A stretch of DNA of 64,000 nt from Rhynchosporium graminicola (Eukaryota > Ascomycota > Leotiomycetes > Helotiales > Ploettnerulaceae), in the NCBI GenBank assembly GCA_900074885.1, contig FJUW01000046.1, positions 330,906-394,905 of the forward strand, read 5' to 3'. Below, piece by piece: positions 23,474 to 35,528 of the stretch (its first letter is position 1; every line of letters begins with the position of its first letter). The notes under the pieces are model-generated. The model saw nothing but the letters and a program-made list of their open reading frames with translations, was not told the origin of the DNA and ran no database searches. The position numbers and the translations under genes are program-made.

Positions 23474-24810
23474 ATGCCGACTCAAAAAATGAAACAAAAT
23501 TTCGGAGACGACGACTTGAAGAAGAGGCAGAAGTTTACTCAAAACTATTGGGATTCATTGTCTGTTCTCTGGCTGACACGTCGAGCACTCGAGGAGCACG
23601 AGGACCGCTGTTGTTGCGACCGGAGCTCGAGCTCTGTACCCATACAAGCGAGAGAGATATCCCTATCGCGTTTCGCCAGGAACGGTGGGCCAGATCTGTC
23701 AGATTTAAGAGGCGTGAGTGCTGACAATTTAATCCCATGCTCATTTGCTAAGTGTTCCAGTATTCACCCAAAACACTCCTTGAAATGGGTCCGCAACGAA
23801 GCTCCGCTCGCGCCCGAAGTCGAAGAAGCGAAAGCAAGAGCAGCAGGAATTCACCAGCGACTTCCAGCAAAGCCAGTGCTAGAACTTCTGCGTATGATCG
23901 AAACTTCGAACAGCACCTCATCGATCATCAAATATACCCCAATAATCGAGCAGCTAAACCAGACAATTGGGCCGACATCAACCTGCGAATGACGCAGCCA
24001 AGAGCCTCCCTTTCACCGTCAAAATTGTCTGAGGAAGCCTTCGAAAAGTTCCAGAAGATCAGCGAGTCAGCATTGACCGAAGCTAAGGTCATGAATACAG
24101 CATTTCCAATCATCCTTGGTTCCGATGCAACAGATATCCCGTCGGAACAGTCGTTACTATTCAATAACCTCAAGTCACTCACTGACGAAACTGTCGTTGA
24201 CGCTAAACCCGACTTTTATGACGGCAGCGAATTGGAGAAAATCCATCCAGAGATACGAGAAAGCCTGAGCTCAACCATTATACCCCCTACGCTTCGGCAT
24301 GCGCCTTGTCCTCCAAACTTTTTCATGAAAGCTAAAGGTCCCGACGGTAGTGCAGCGGTAGCAAAGCGGCAGGCTTGTTATGATGGGGCATTCGGCGCTC
24401 GCGCCATGACTTCTATGCGGCAATACCGACAGCCACCGATATTGGACCACAAGGCATTGAGTATAACTACCACGTTTCACGATAGCTGCCTGAGATTGTA
24501 CACAACCCATATCACCGACCTGGGGTCTGAAGACGGACCGAGATACCACATGACCCAGCTCCGCTCTTTTGCTATGACCGACACAGTTGAGACCTTTCGA
24601 GAGGGCGCCTCTGCACTGAGGAATGCTCGAGATTGGGCGATGGAGCAGCGGGAGCAAGTGATAAGTACAGCAAACATGGCAGTAGGCATGGATGACTCTC
24701 GAACAAGTGCATCGAAATCTGCTTTCGAAGGCGACGCTTCGACGGAAGGTGGCCCACAGCCTTCCAAGGGTCGCAATCTAGCTGCTCCAAATCAGTCTGC
24801 ACAACCTTGA
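23474..24810 (+). CDS. DUF7924-type fungal protein (PD-(D/E)XK nuclease-like fold) with altered catalytic acid
   Basis: Two exons (23474-23713, 23761-24810; 47-nt GTGAGT..CAG intron) give 429 residues. The layout is that of a large, expanded fungal family: an N-terminal YWDSLSVLWLTRRALEE segment, PDLSDLRG, a Ser/Arg-rich linker, FEQHLIDHQIYP and PDNWADINLRM, then the core domain (about 160-400) with KPDFYDG, APCPPNFFMKAKGPDG, QACYDGAFGARAM, and a TETFREG...RNARDWAMEQRE helix. From the family, the core resembles a restriction-endonuclease fold, with Asp of KPD (231) and an E-x-K motif as metal-binding residues. Here the expected Glu of FFxEAKGPDG is Lys (270), one G-to-A change from Glu. The gene is open throughout, so it may be expressed but catalytically dead. 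Biological role is unknown. Confidence 0.72.
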
Positions 24811-25504
24811 CTATGGCAAGACCTCCAGCGAAGCCAAGGAACGTACACGATTGGGTACCTTATGTATTTTTTAGAATTTCTTAGCAGCTATATAATAAAG
24901 CAGTTCACACCACCATACTACATACCTCCATCATAAGTCTTACGTTTGCCGCGAGTAAGCGGCTTTTTTGACAGGTCGTTATGAAATACCTACGTTTACA
25001 GCGCGATCTATGTTTAGCCAGACTGGCTGTGCTAGCGTCGTACCCATTCAGTTAGTATTCTGACGTATTTAGCGGGCTATCTATGTCAGATGGAAGTGGC
25101 CGATCAAGGCTGACTGGACTGCCCACGATGGAAGACTTTAAAGTCACGAAAGTACCTCAGAACCTCACTTGATTATTAACGTAGTTTCAAGGAGATCATA
25201 CAAGACTTTGACATGAAAAGTTAATAAAGTCGTGAAAATGATTTAGTAATTGCATTGAACGAGTGAGATAATATGAGCCTCGCTAGTCGGCCCCTTTTTT
25301 GTGGATAACGATTTATAGGCGGGTACGCCTAAGCAAACCCAAAAACGTGTCTTGGCTCTTCGGTCTTTGCGTACCCGCATTGACAAACCGATTAATCTGA
25401 GTTGTGTGGGGTTGTTGATACAAAGATCTGGTGCAACATCTACAACTTTTTAGGTGATCTTTGAAGCTTGTCTTCTGTTGTACTTCATCTAAGATAGAAG
25501 GCCA
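24811..25504. other. Intergenic region
   Basis: About 0.7 kb without a gene. AAAGTCACGA near 25139 and AAAGTCGTGA near 25226 again resemble the AAGTCA-type modules of the region upstream of U6. Confidence 0.4.
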
Positions 25505-26234
25505 ATGAGCAAATTACGAATCCTCTGCCTTCATGGCTTTACCTCTAATGGCAGTGTCCATGCTCATCAAATTCGAGGTATCACAAAGGCGCTATCAGCC
25601 GAATACGAATTTCTTTTCCCGGTTGGCCCTCGTGTAGTCGAGATCTTAGAAAATTCGAAGCTTGAGAGCCCCTCAATGAAATCATGGAGCGAGTACGTCT
25701 CCAAATATTCCACGTCCGGACATAGAGGCTGGTGGGTTACCAAAGAGCCCAATCCTGCGAACGGTGAGCCAGGGACATTCGAAGGACTTGAGAAGAGTCT
25801 CAAGTACATCGGAGACTTCATTCATAAGTCGGGTCCAGTCTATGCAATTTGGGGCTTTAGCCAGGGAGCATGCTTTGCTGGCATGTTGATGGCTTTGCTT
25901 TCTCTAAAGCAGATGGATAATCCTCTTCGGAACCACCTACCCTGTCAACCCCTTTGTACCTAGCGCTGGTATCTTCATCGCTGGCTTCAAAGCAAGATTT
26001 CCGCAGTATGATAGCGCTTATGCATCGGGGATTGACGTACCAACTCTACATGTAATCGGATCTCAAGATGTTGCTGTGGTTCCAGAGAGAAGCGAGGCTT
26101 TGGTGAAGATCTCTACGAACCCGTCGGTTCTGAGACATGGTGGTGGTCACAATTTCCCGACGTCAGAGGAGGACCAGAAGATAATCATCGATTTTCTGCG
26201 TCAGAAAGTTCGTGTGACAAGCACAGATCATTGA
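25505..26234 (+). pseudogene. FSH1-family serine hydrolase with a single-base frameshift
   Basis: The frame from ATG 25505 encodes an alpha/beta hydrolase of the FSH (family of serine hydrolases) group: LRILCLHGFTSNG at the N-terminus (oxyanion region) and the nucleophile elbow GFSQG with Ser119. After residue about 144 (DNPLRNH, near 25936) the homologous sequence continues one base out of frame as YPVNPFVPSAGIFIAG, with the acid in GSQDVAVVP and the catalytic His in RHGGGHNFP, ending at TGA 26232. A single extra C around 25936-25937 explains it; the reading frame on both sides is otherwise intact and the whole triad survives. So this is a very recent lesion or a sequencing error, and the intact form would have about 242 residues. 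FSH enzymes hydrolyse esters of varied, often unknown, substrates. Confidence 0.82.
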
Positions 26235-27021
26235 GAGTAGATATGAGGGCGCAGTCTGAGTGGCTATCGTCGGTTCTGGTTTGGGTTATTTCTCAGGGTC
26301 GCCTGGCAAATGTTCAGCTAGACTCTTACAAGGGAAATTATCGGAGGGAATGACAATATTCGTTCCCTCTCAACCACAGAATATGTTCATCGGCGACAAA
26401 TTCTAGAAGTCCTTTCACAAAATTAAGACATCATCTCACTGAGATTATTCATTTACCCCATCCATCTCTCTAAAATAGGAAATAAGCTGCGGCATGCTGC
26501 ACCTTCGCGTTTCAATGTTGACTTTCAATAATTATCATGCATTAAGTTGCTGCCCAGAACCGACCGCAATTACAAAGACGAATGACACGGCAGGTCGAGC
26601 GTCGGAACTCGACTGAAATCTGGACAGTTCTATACAAGTTAATCAAGAACGAGCTTCTGGCCTGGTATTTCAACAAAATACAACTGGTCTCCTCACGGTC
26701 TTCGAAGCAGCACCTAAGACTTCTCGAGTCTACCATTTGGTGCGTAGTCCAATGAAGTTACTATAGATCCAGATTCCAACGCTAATCTGTTGGTATCACT
26801 CTGTCGTAGTACGTACAACCAAGTAGTCTGTGCGAGCCAGGTATACAGTAATATTGAGGTAGTGTTAGATGTATTGGTGATGGCTGGCGATCCAGGTAGT
26901 CGAGATTCCCGGAGGAAGATATATCTGACCGGCTGAACCCCGGAGTAGATACTCGACAATAACCTATGGACCAACATAATCCAATTTTAGATCAGTTTTG
27001 ATCTCAGGAACCCATGGCAGC
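26235..27021. other. Intergenic region carrying a solo LTR
   Basis: Convergent spacer between the FSH-type hydrolase (plus) and the SDR reductase (minus). Apart from the solo LTR at 26788-26976 nothing is recognised. Confidence 0.5.
26788..26976. mobile_element. Solo LTR (189 bp) with 5-bp target-site duplication TAATC
   Basis: The segment starts TGTTGG and ends CCAACA, a perfect 6-bp terminal inverted repeat of LTR type, and is flanked on both sides by TAATC (26783-26787 and 26977-26981). It aligns along its length with the sequence at 59169-59361, which borders a Copia RNase H region, so it is the LTR of that Copia family. Only one LTR is present, so recombination between LTRs has probably removed the internal part. 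Unlike the copy at 59169 it keeps CpA/TpG dinucleotides. Its strand relative to the parent element is not marked; by sequence it has the same orientation as 59169-59361. Confidence 0.88.
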
Positions 27022-28208
27022 TCAAGCCAGAAATCCAAGTTGCTGGTCCATGACCTCGTGAACTACGTCACTCAGACTTGTCCATTTGAGACCCAGCTCT
27101 TTCTCCGCCTTCTCGGTACTTCCAACAAAATTGACTGTCTGGACTCCAGGCTTCAGCTTGTAGGGTGCGTTAGGATAATCGCTCTTCACGATCTCCAGAA
27201 CATCATCCCAAGAACATGGTGGGCCTGATAAGAAATAGCTTGTGCTATTCTTAATCTCTGGATTCAGAGATCTGACATGTGCATCGGCTACATCTCCGAC
27301 ACTGACATAACCGAGAATACTGGCCTTGTCCTCTGCCATGATCGATTGCCAGAGCTTCCCATTGGTGCTTCCCGCCACTCCCTCAGCATTCGTCTGAGTC
27401 AAGTTGCGACCGTAGACGAAGTTGGGGTGAAGAGTCACCAGAACAAATTTGGGGGATTCGTCTTCCATGAATTTCCAGCTCGCTTGGGAGCTCAATAACT
27501 TGGAAGCGTGGTATATTTGAAACGATGTCTCTTCGTCGATTTCTCCTTGACAGTCAACATCTTCATCGATGATCAGGCGCGGATCGTTTATGTCTTTGCA
27601 AGTCACCTTCGTCAGCGGTGGAAAACGGAACATTCGATTTGACCATTTTCGTGGTGAAACCAACATACCTGATATTTCTCCAGCTGCTGTCGGACCTGAC
27701 ATAGGAACCAAAGCTGCCACGGAAGACGTAATGACAACCTTTTTGATACTAGACACCTTTTCTGCTTCAATCAAGATCGCTGTAGTACCGTTCACAGACG
27801 GACCGAAGAGGGCTGCCTTGTCGGTCCCGCCAGGAAGAGGTGAAGCCTGTGACTAGGTTAGCGCTGAAGCCCAGTATATTTAGGTCACTGGTTTATGGCA
27901 CAATCTCGACATGTTCTATGCACGAAGATCTAGACCTCTAAAAGAAGTGAATGGGTGAGAGAACATACCAAGTGCAAAACGTAGTCAACGCCATCAAGTT
28001 TTCCCACGTATGCCTGCGGATCTGTGATATCGGGAACGACTAAAAACTCGATTTTGTCATTGGGGGCACCGAGAACTACCCTGAGTTTCTCGATTTGCTC
28101 TTCTTTTCGCACGGAAATTCGTAATTTATAGCCTCTCTCCAGGGCTTTTTGGGCAGTCAGAGACCCGATGAATCCTGTCGCACCAGTGATAAAGATGAGT
28201 TCAGCCAT
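27022..28208 (-). CDS. NAD(P)-dependent extended SDR reductase, dihydroflavonol-4-reductase/Gre2-like
   Basis: Two exons on the minus strand (28208-27969, 27846-27022; 122-nt intron) give 354 residues. The N-terminus has the Rossmann dinucleotide motif ITGATGFIGSLTA (TGxxGxxG). The extended-SDR catalytic set is present: Ser121/122 in VITSSVAAL and Tyr192-x-x-x-Lys196 in IYHASK. HPNFVYGRNL and YVSVGDVADAH are typical of the dihydroflavonol reductase / Gre2-like subgroup, which reduces aldehydes and ketones such as methylglyoxal with NADPH. Substrate is not readable from sequence. No neighbouring biosynthetic genes suggest a metabolite cluster. The start is the only ATG before the Rossmann motif. 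Its 3' end faces the solo LTR. Confidence 0.88.
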
Positions 28209-29816
28209 GATGAAAAGGAGGTCAATCCCGTAGATATCTCTGCTTGTGCTTGAAGGACGTTCAATTGTAGATGAATGGAATGTGAATGGAACTTTTCTGG
28301 AGGTATAACGATGGGTTTATGTATGCGAATCCATCTTCATCTGAAACGAGAAAGACAATTATCCTGTTTGTGCTACCTCATAGGCTTTTTTGTTGAGTAA
28401 TCAGTGATCACCCTATTCGTTATGCGGAAGCACTCCCATCAGAAGATCCTCATAAGTGGATATCTATATGCCAAGCTCGACCAACTCTGCATAGACTAGC
28501 CTCTCCGCTCACCACCAGCCTGAAGCTTCTTTGATTACTGATATGGAGTGTAAATGTTCGATCGGTCCCCGTAGAACACGCTAGCGAGTGCCCGGGAGGA
28601 CGATTTGTCGCTTAGCTTATTTACTTAACTGATTTCGGCACGAATACAAGTCTTACTGGAGACCTTAAGGCACAATATTGAGTGGATGTAGCTAACAATT
28701 ATAGTAAAAAGGACGGAACTCCTGAAGTGTTCAAAGTGATTAACCTCACCTTGACACAATTGATAGTGCCAAGTATAATTGCGCTATACCAAGCCCTGCT
28801 TAAAAGATGAGTAATTATGTTAACGCAAGGTCTGCCGAGGGCCCCCGTAATCTTGAACCGATGGAATCTGATACAGCCCTTTCTATCAACATTAAATCAC
28901 ACCCTATGTTGCTGCATGACCTAATTTTGACTTGCCGAACCGGGAGAACCGTTAGATATAAAAATTGATTCTTGCGTATTTGTCCGTTCAGAGATTTTGA
29001 CGAACTCTTTCCATAGCTTCATTCGGATCCTACGTATTTCATAACGATGAAATGCAGCTCATAAACTTGGGAATTGTCCTTTTGCATCCTGAGTCGCTCG
29101 AGCCTTTGAAATCCCCACTCCATCCAGAGTATGTGAAAGTGCCGCACACCTTTTAATTGCAGACCGGTCGAAGGCCACGACAACTGGTAATGGGTTCAGG
29201 CCCAGCTTCGCTTCACCAGAATTCCCGCTTTTCTATGTATTCTGATAGACTAATTGGCCCGAAAGTACGTGATGGTCCATTACCAGTTGTCACGGCCCTT
29301 GTAACTTGATGTTCAAGCCCGATACTGTCTTCGCTGAGAGATAATCAGCGTCTGCCAGATCACAATAAGTGACTCAGTTCTATCTTGCGGCCAAATTTCG
29401 ACTTATTAGACGAGAGGAGAATGATTAGCCACTAAGGATAGAGATCTGTCCTCAGTCCACTTCAGCTGACAACTGAACCAGAAACGAGCTCAGTAAGATT
29501 GTTAACATGTGCATGAAAGAAACACTTTCCCAGTTGACTTTGCTGAATGATTGAGTTTCATCTTTTTCAAAGATCCTTTATCTTCGCAGGCCAGGCATCA
29601 GTACGCCACATTCTCCACGGGATGGTCCCGTGACTAACTCAGCCACAGTTGCTTAAATGACGGCAACCCCTCCAAGAATTCAAGATCACCTGAAGCTTGA
29701 ATGCTAACAAACATCTTCTTTACAATCACAGCTATTTCACAACTGTACGAACTCTCGAGGTACCTCCAGGTGCCTTCAAATTCGATTTCCTTCTACACTT
29801 GCAAATCTATTGAACT
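28209..29816. other. Divergent intergenic region between the SDR gene and VID27
   Basis: About 1.6 kb between two outward-reading genes, so it contains both promoters. The only structure seen is the inverted repeat at 29171-29299. Confidence 0.5.
29171..29299. repeat. Inverted repeat, 23-bp arms around an 83-bp centre
   Basis: Left arm 29171-29193 and right arm 29277-29299 are reverse complements except for three positions, all transitions; the shared core is GACAACTGGTAATGG. It could fold as a long hairpin or be the ends of a small unrecognised element. No target-site duplication was found. Confidence 0.65.
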
Positions 29817-32381
29817 ATGTTTGTCCTTAGGAACGGTAAGACCATCGCTTTCTTTGTTTACGACCCCTCCACGCACATGGAGTTGTCGTAGGCTCGGTTG
29901 TCTTGCCATCAACCCAAAGTATAAAAACTGACTTCTTTTACAGTAGGGAAGCTGATCTTCGGCGACACATCGAAGGAATCTCTCGTGGAATTACCTCAAG
30001 GCCAGCTCTATCTTGTCCGCCCACTTTCTCCTAAAGGATACTCCGAACTCATTTTCAAAGACGGCGCAGCCAGAATTCGACGCACAAATCAAGACTTTCA
30101 GTACCAACTCGTCATACAGCGCGCATACGAAGAAGGGGAAGAGGATCTACAAGACGACGAGAATGGAGAGGACGCCGAGATTGCTGCACTAGGTGCCGAG
30201 AGAGACGAGAAGACCTTCCTACTCGACGAGGAATTACATTTCAGATCAGAGATCCGCGAAGGAGGAGAGAAGGTCTTGGCTTGGAGAGACTTGAGCGGTG
30301 ACGTTGGCGATCTTTATGAATTCGTCTGCGACAATTCGATCAGTAGCGCGCAGCTCGAAACTTTCGAATTGATCGCAGTTCAGTGTCAATACGAACGGAA
30401 GCACAGAAAAGGGCACCAGACTGCGACCGTCGAGGACCTTGCGCAATTTACTTTCGATAGCGAACAACCCATACCGAGTGCGAGTCCAACGCATAGCCCT
30501 GAAGTCTTGTCTCCAGTTACTCCGATGCCTCCACCAGCAAGAAATACAGCCAACTCGGCCTTGAAGAGAGAAAGTACCCCAACAAAGTCACGGAGAGCTC
30601 CCGTGAAAGAAGAAGTCTCTACCCAGACTGAGACTGCTACGGCGGCTCCACCCGCCCTCATACATCCGGAGGCGCACTCTATTCTGGCTAATGAACTAGC
30701 GGAGCTTCATCTATTCGACTTTGTCTCTGGGGCATTCATCATACAAGACGCGAATGTAACTGCTATTGTCTCTGAAGTTGGGAAATGGAAATACTGGCTG
30801 CAGATTTCAAGCGACGATAGAGACTGGCTCGGTCAAGAGGTTATTGCCGACATCAACCCCGTCTTCAACTTCGAATTCCTGTCCTTCATCTTCAACGCGT
30901 ATACCCCGAGTGGCGACGCATATTCATGGCTTCTCCGATTCAAGTCCCAGGAAACCATGATAAGATTTCAAGAAGGCCTCATGCAAGCTTTGTGGGAACA
31001 ACTCAATGAGATCAAGTGGAACAAAAGCAAGGAAGATGATCGGGACTATGTCCTCGAGGCATTCCAGGATCTTGCCATGGATGATGCACCGGAGGAGGAG
31101 GAAGAGGAGATCGAGGAGGAGGAGATGGAGAATGATGGACAGAAGAGCGAACACTACGATAGCGATGAGGAAGATGATGACGTAGAGACCAGAGACAATG
31201 ATGGGAATGTGAATTCACAATTGGCGGTTGGCTATAAACACGACCGATCATTCGTGGTTCGAGGATCCAAAATTGGCGTGTTCAAGCACACTCCCAATAA
31301 CAATCTTGAGTTTTCCACGAATATCTCTAAGGTTGAGACGCCCAGTGGAAAGCTTTTCAGTCCCAAGAAGGTTATGCTTCACGCAGAAGATACGAACATG
31401 ATTCTCCAGAATGAAGCCGACCCCAATTCGCTATACCGAATGGATCTGGAGTATGGAAAGATCGTTGACGAATGGAAGGTTCACGATGATATTCCTGTCA
31501 ACACATTCGCCCCTGAGAGCAAATTTGCGCAAATGTCTGGCGAGCAGACGTTCCTGGGATTGTCTCGAAATGCGCTTTATCGAATTGATCCTCGTCTCGC
31601 TGGTAACAAGCTTGTTGATTCTGAGCTAAAGCAATACGTCTCCAAGAACGATTTCTCGGCGGCTGCTACCACAGAGAAGGGTTATATTGCAGTTGCTAGC
31701 AACAAGGGTGATATTCGCATGTTCGATCGACTTGGTATCAACGCAAAGACACACATTCCAGCTCTTGGTGAACCGATCATTGGTCTTGATGTCAGCGCGG
31801 ATGGCCGCTGGGTTCTAGCTACTTGCCGAACATATCTCCTTCTCATCGACGCCCTTCAAAAGGATGGCAAGAACGAAGGCAAGTTGGGATTCGAAAAGTC
31901 ATTTGGCAAGGATTCAAAGCCTCAACCTCGTCGTCTCGGTCTTACTCCATCTCACGTTGCGCAATTCCAGCACGAGACTGGAGCCCCTCTATCGTTCACG
32001 ACCGCACGCTTCAACGCTGGAGAAGGCATGTCCGAAACATCGATCATTTCGGCCACGGGACCATTCATCGTGACCTGGAATATGAAGAAGGTGCTACGGG
32101 GAAGCAAAGATCCATACAGTATCAAGCGATATGCCGAGGAAGTCAAGGCAGACAATTTCAAGTACGGAAGCGACAAGAACGTCATTGTTGCCCTGCCTAA
32201 CGAAGTCAACATGGTCGCCAAGCAATCTTTCAAGAAGCCTACCAGAGAAAGCATCGCTACGCCTGTTCGCATCGGTGGTGGAAGTTTTGGTGGAAGAAGA
32301 AGCGATGCTGGGCGAGTCGGTACTCGGGAAAGTGGCAGATATAAGCTTGGGAAGGATGACGTGGTCAATTCTCCTTATTGA
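29817..32381 (+). CDS. VID27: Vid27 family protein (vacuolar import and degradation protein 27)
   Basis: A 19-nt first exon (29817-29835) supplies MFVLRN and the first base of the next codon. After a 108-nt intron the main exon (29944-32381) completes 818 residues. The start MFVLRNVGKLIFGD and LVELPQGQLYLVRPL are the family's conserved N-terminus. A Ser/Thr/Pro-rich linker spans about 160-240. A PH-like central part follows, with an acidic tract of Glu and Asp at about 387-425. The C-terminal half is a beta-propeller-like domain (VETPSGKLFSPKKVMLH, GYIAVASNKGDIRMFDRLG, GLDVSADGRWVLATC). Yeast Vid27 was named from the vacuolar import and degradation of fructose-1,6-bisphosphatase, but its biochemical action is not known. 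The main exon has an open frame with no ATG at the homologous position, so the tiny exon is needed for the start. Confidence 0.93.
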
Positions 32382-33575
32382 ATTCAGCGGTCTCTTTGCG
32401 ATGATATCATGATGGCGGAGGCAGGCGTTCTGGTCTATAATACTTCCTGAAGCCCTGAAGGGAGTCCAGGGATAGGGAGGGTCGATTTTGCTTATGGTGC
32501 TTGAGCTCGGAAGAGCTTTTACAGTACAGCTGGACTTGGCAGCTTTTGATTGCACTTACATGTCATTAGCAGAAATACCAATACTTCTTTTCCACAAGTT
32601 TTCCTTTCCATCTGAGTGAACCTTCCGATACCATATAGAGGTGATTTTATCAACGCCGAAGATATAAGAATGGCTGATTGGACCAGGCCACAGACAGAAG
32701 GCATCTCATGGTATGGTAATATCATATCACGAAACCATTGTGGGACTCCACTTGAATCTCATCAAAACATGACGAAAGTCTGTTTTTTTGGACTCGAGAA
32801 ATCAATATCTTTCGACGTGTCTTGTCAAAATTTGTATCAGCTTCCTTAACTACCCAGCCACCTTTCTATACATTAACATCAATCGGTGAGTGGCGTGGCA
32901 ATAATGCACCGGTAAATCGCTGCCGTGCCCAGCATTTCCAAGATCACCAAGCCACATCAGAAAAGCTTGATTGTCAAGCTCTTCAGCCACCGAAGATCCA
33001 GCCTCCAACTCATCAAACTACTGACACATACCCAGGTATTGAGTTGCCGGTTCATTCAATTCTGATTTGTCCAGTGTAAGATTATGGTTTCACAACAAAG
33101 GCAATACTTGGCCGATTTTCCACTTTTCCTTGATTCCTTGGTTCTGCTGCAGGGCTGGCGCTCCACTCATGTCCCTCGCTTGCGGGTGACGTAGCGCGCT
33201 GACGATCAATAAACACAGACAGTGGCAGGAGGCAGGTAGAACACGACCTGTGCAAATGGTCTAAGTCGTGTTTGCGAGTCACGGAAGAAAGAATTCTTAC
33301 CTACGTCTGCTTTCCAGCCGAGTATTCACCTTGAATTGCACTGCACGTACGTAGGGCTTTTCACGCAGAAAGTGGATTTCGTCATAGCTATTGTTGGACG
33401 AGAAGAATAGTATTGCTATCGTGGTCCCGCGCTGAAGTATTTGGTTTGCTTCAACCACCTTTTCTACTTCTTCTTCTTCTTCTTCTTCTTCTCCTCCTCA
33501 ACTTCATACCACAACCACGATATTGAAAGATCGTGTCTTCTTTAATACACCACCCCAAAGAGCTTCGTCGACAAG
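32382..33575. other. Intergenic region between VID27 and the PAP2 phosphatase gene
   Basis: About 1.2 kb without a supportable gene. A (TTC)8 tract at 33468-33491 followed by TCC repeats lies about 85 bases before the PAP2 ATG, a polypyrimidine tract common in fungal promoters and leaders. Confidence 0.5.
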
Positions 33576-34924
33576 ATGAACTTGTTCAAGAGAAAACAAC
33601 GCGATCCTGCTGTCGTCGCAGAACCGGCAGCTACTCACCAGTCCCATCATCATGAGAAGAGGAGAGGCCCCACCGTCATGAATATGAGCACCCGCCCCTC
33701 ATTCGGTCAATGGCTGAAAGTCACTTGGCTTGATATCTTCACGATGGCAGCTATGGGCATGGTTGGTCTAGGAGTACGTTCTCACTTTTTCCTTTCAATT
33801 CATGTGCTCACCCACCACCACATGAGCTCTTCGATATTGCTTTGCCATAAACTAAATTACAAATAGGTCTACACCGCACACCCTGCTCCATCGCGATCTT
33901 TCCCCGTCTACTTCCAAGACGGTGAGATCGTCTACCCCCAATTTGCCTACCCTATGCGCAATGAGATCGTCCCCATCTGGGCCGCCGCACTCCTCGCCGC
34001 CCTCGTCCCCATTGCAATCTTCCTCATCATGCAGATCCGGATCCGGTCATTCTGGGACGTGAACAACGCGACCATCGGGCTCCTCTACTCACTCATCACA
34101 GCCGCCGTCTTCCAAGTCTTTCTGAAATGGCTGATTGGCGGTCTACGTCCTCATTTCTTGGCTGTCTGTAAACCAAACATCCCGGCTGTCACGGCGGAGG
34201 AGACGGGGAACGGACTGAGGCAGATCATGTATGATCGCAAGATTTGTACGGGGAAGGAGAGTGAGATTGATGATTCGTTGGAGAGTTTCCCAAGTGGACA
34301 TTCGACGGCTGCTTTTGCGGGGTTTGTGTTCTTGTCGATCTACTTGAATGCTAAATTGAAGGTGTGGTCGAACTATCAGTAAGTAGATCACCACTTTATC
34401 TGATTCCAGAGGATCCAATACCTCAAGTCCAATTACTGACTTTGACTCTCAGTCCCGCCATGTGGAAACTCATCGCAACCTATGCTCCAATCCTCGGCGC
34501 AACTCTCATCGCAGGAGCCCTCACAATCGACGAATTCCACAACTGGTACGACTGCGTAGCAGGTGCTACCATCGGCACCGTCATGGCATTCAGTTCTTAT
34601 CGCATGGTCTACGCTTCTATCTGGGACTGGCGCACTAACCACATCCCACTCAATCGCGCGACTCCTTTCCCTGGTTCCGGAGCCGGTGTTGAGCTTGAAC
34701 ATGCTGTTTTCACTCGACAGGCTGGGTGGGGATATGAGGATGGTGTGCATGGCGGTGTTGGGCATGGTGCTAGTACGGGGACGGGTATGGGTATGGCTCC
34801 CGGTGTCGGGAATGGTCATGGAATCGGCCATAACGGAATCGGCCACGGTACGACGAGTAGCTATACGAGCCGCAAGCCTGTCGGTACTGGAAATGGTCAT
34901 CACGCCAATGAGACTATGGTCTAA
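33576..34924 (+). CDS. PAP2-superfamily lipid phosphate phosphatase (Dpp1/Lpp1-like)
   Basis: Three exons (33576-33773, 33867-34378, 34453-34924; introns 93 and 74 nt) give 393 residues. It is an integral membrane phosphatase of the PAP2 family, which removes phosphate from phosphatidate, diacylglycerol pyrophosphate or related lipids. The signature motifs appear in order: motif 1 KWLIGGLRP at about 152-160, motif 2 FPSGHST at about 206-212 with the catalytic His, and motif 3 as IDEFHNWYD at about 260-268, with the nucleophilic His but without the usual preceding Ser-Arg pair. Several hydrophobic segments (for example EIVPIWAAALLAALVPIAIF) fit the six-pass fold. The tail from about residue 310 is rich in Gly and His. 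Substrate preference cannot be told. The HH-rich N-terminus is cytosolic by analogy. Confidence 0.9.
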
Positions 34925-35528
34925 GCTCGACACTGCTCATGTTCCCGACCACCTCAAACTGCACTGGATAAAATGGCTTTCAGCATCGGCCTGGACGAGT
35001 TGAGCTGCTCTAAACATGTATTGAACGGTGACGATATCAGTGGATGAAAAGACCCACTTCCGCACGAGCTTGGGCATGGCTTTGTGGATGGATGAATGAG
35101 TTGGTAATCAGTTAAGCGAGACTTTGCGAGCAGTGCACTGCGTGACGGACAGTGATATGTTTCCTCGAAACGGTTATGCTGCCCATGTAGACAGGTTGAG
35201 GAAGGAAGCATGGCGTATATGGACGGGATTGAGTGCAATATATACCCAGACAATAAGTGAGACAGTTAATTCAACTTCACGAGAACATCACGACGCTGTT
35301 GTTCACCATGACCAGAAGCGCAACACGAGACATCATGCCCAACGAAGTTACTTGTGAATAGGTGATTACTTCATAATTGGAGCGCATTTGGAATGCTCCG
35401 TATCTACTTAAATGTAAACGCTAATCCATTTCATGCCAGAAGCACCACCTGATATCATATGAAACAGACCCAACTCCAATACCTTCAACACCAAAGACAA
35501 TGCTACGACACATATATCGCTTCAAACC
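34925..35528. other. Convergent intergenic region between the PAP2 gene and ATG9
   Basis: About 0.6 kb separating the 3' ends of two genes. No gene or structure is recognised. Confidence 0.5.
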
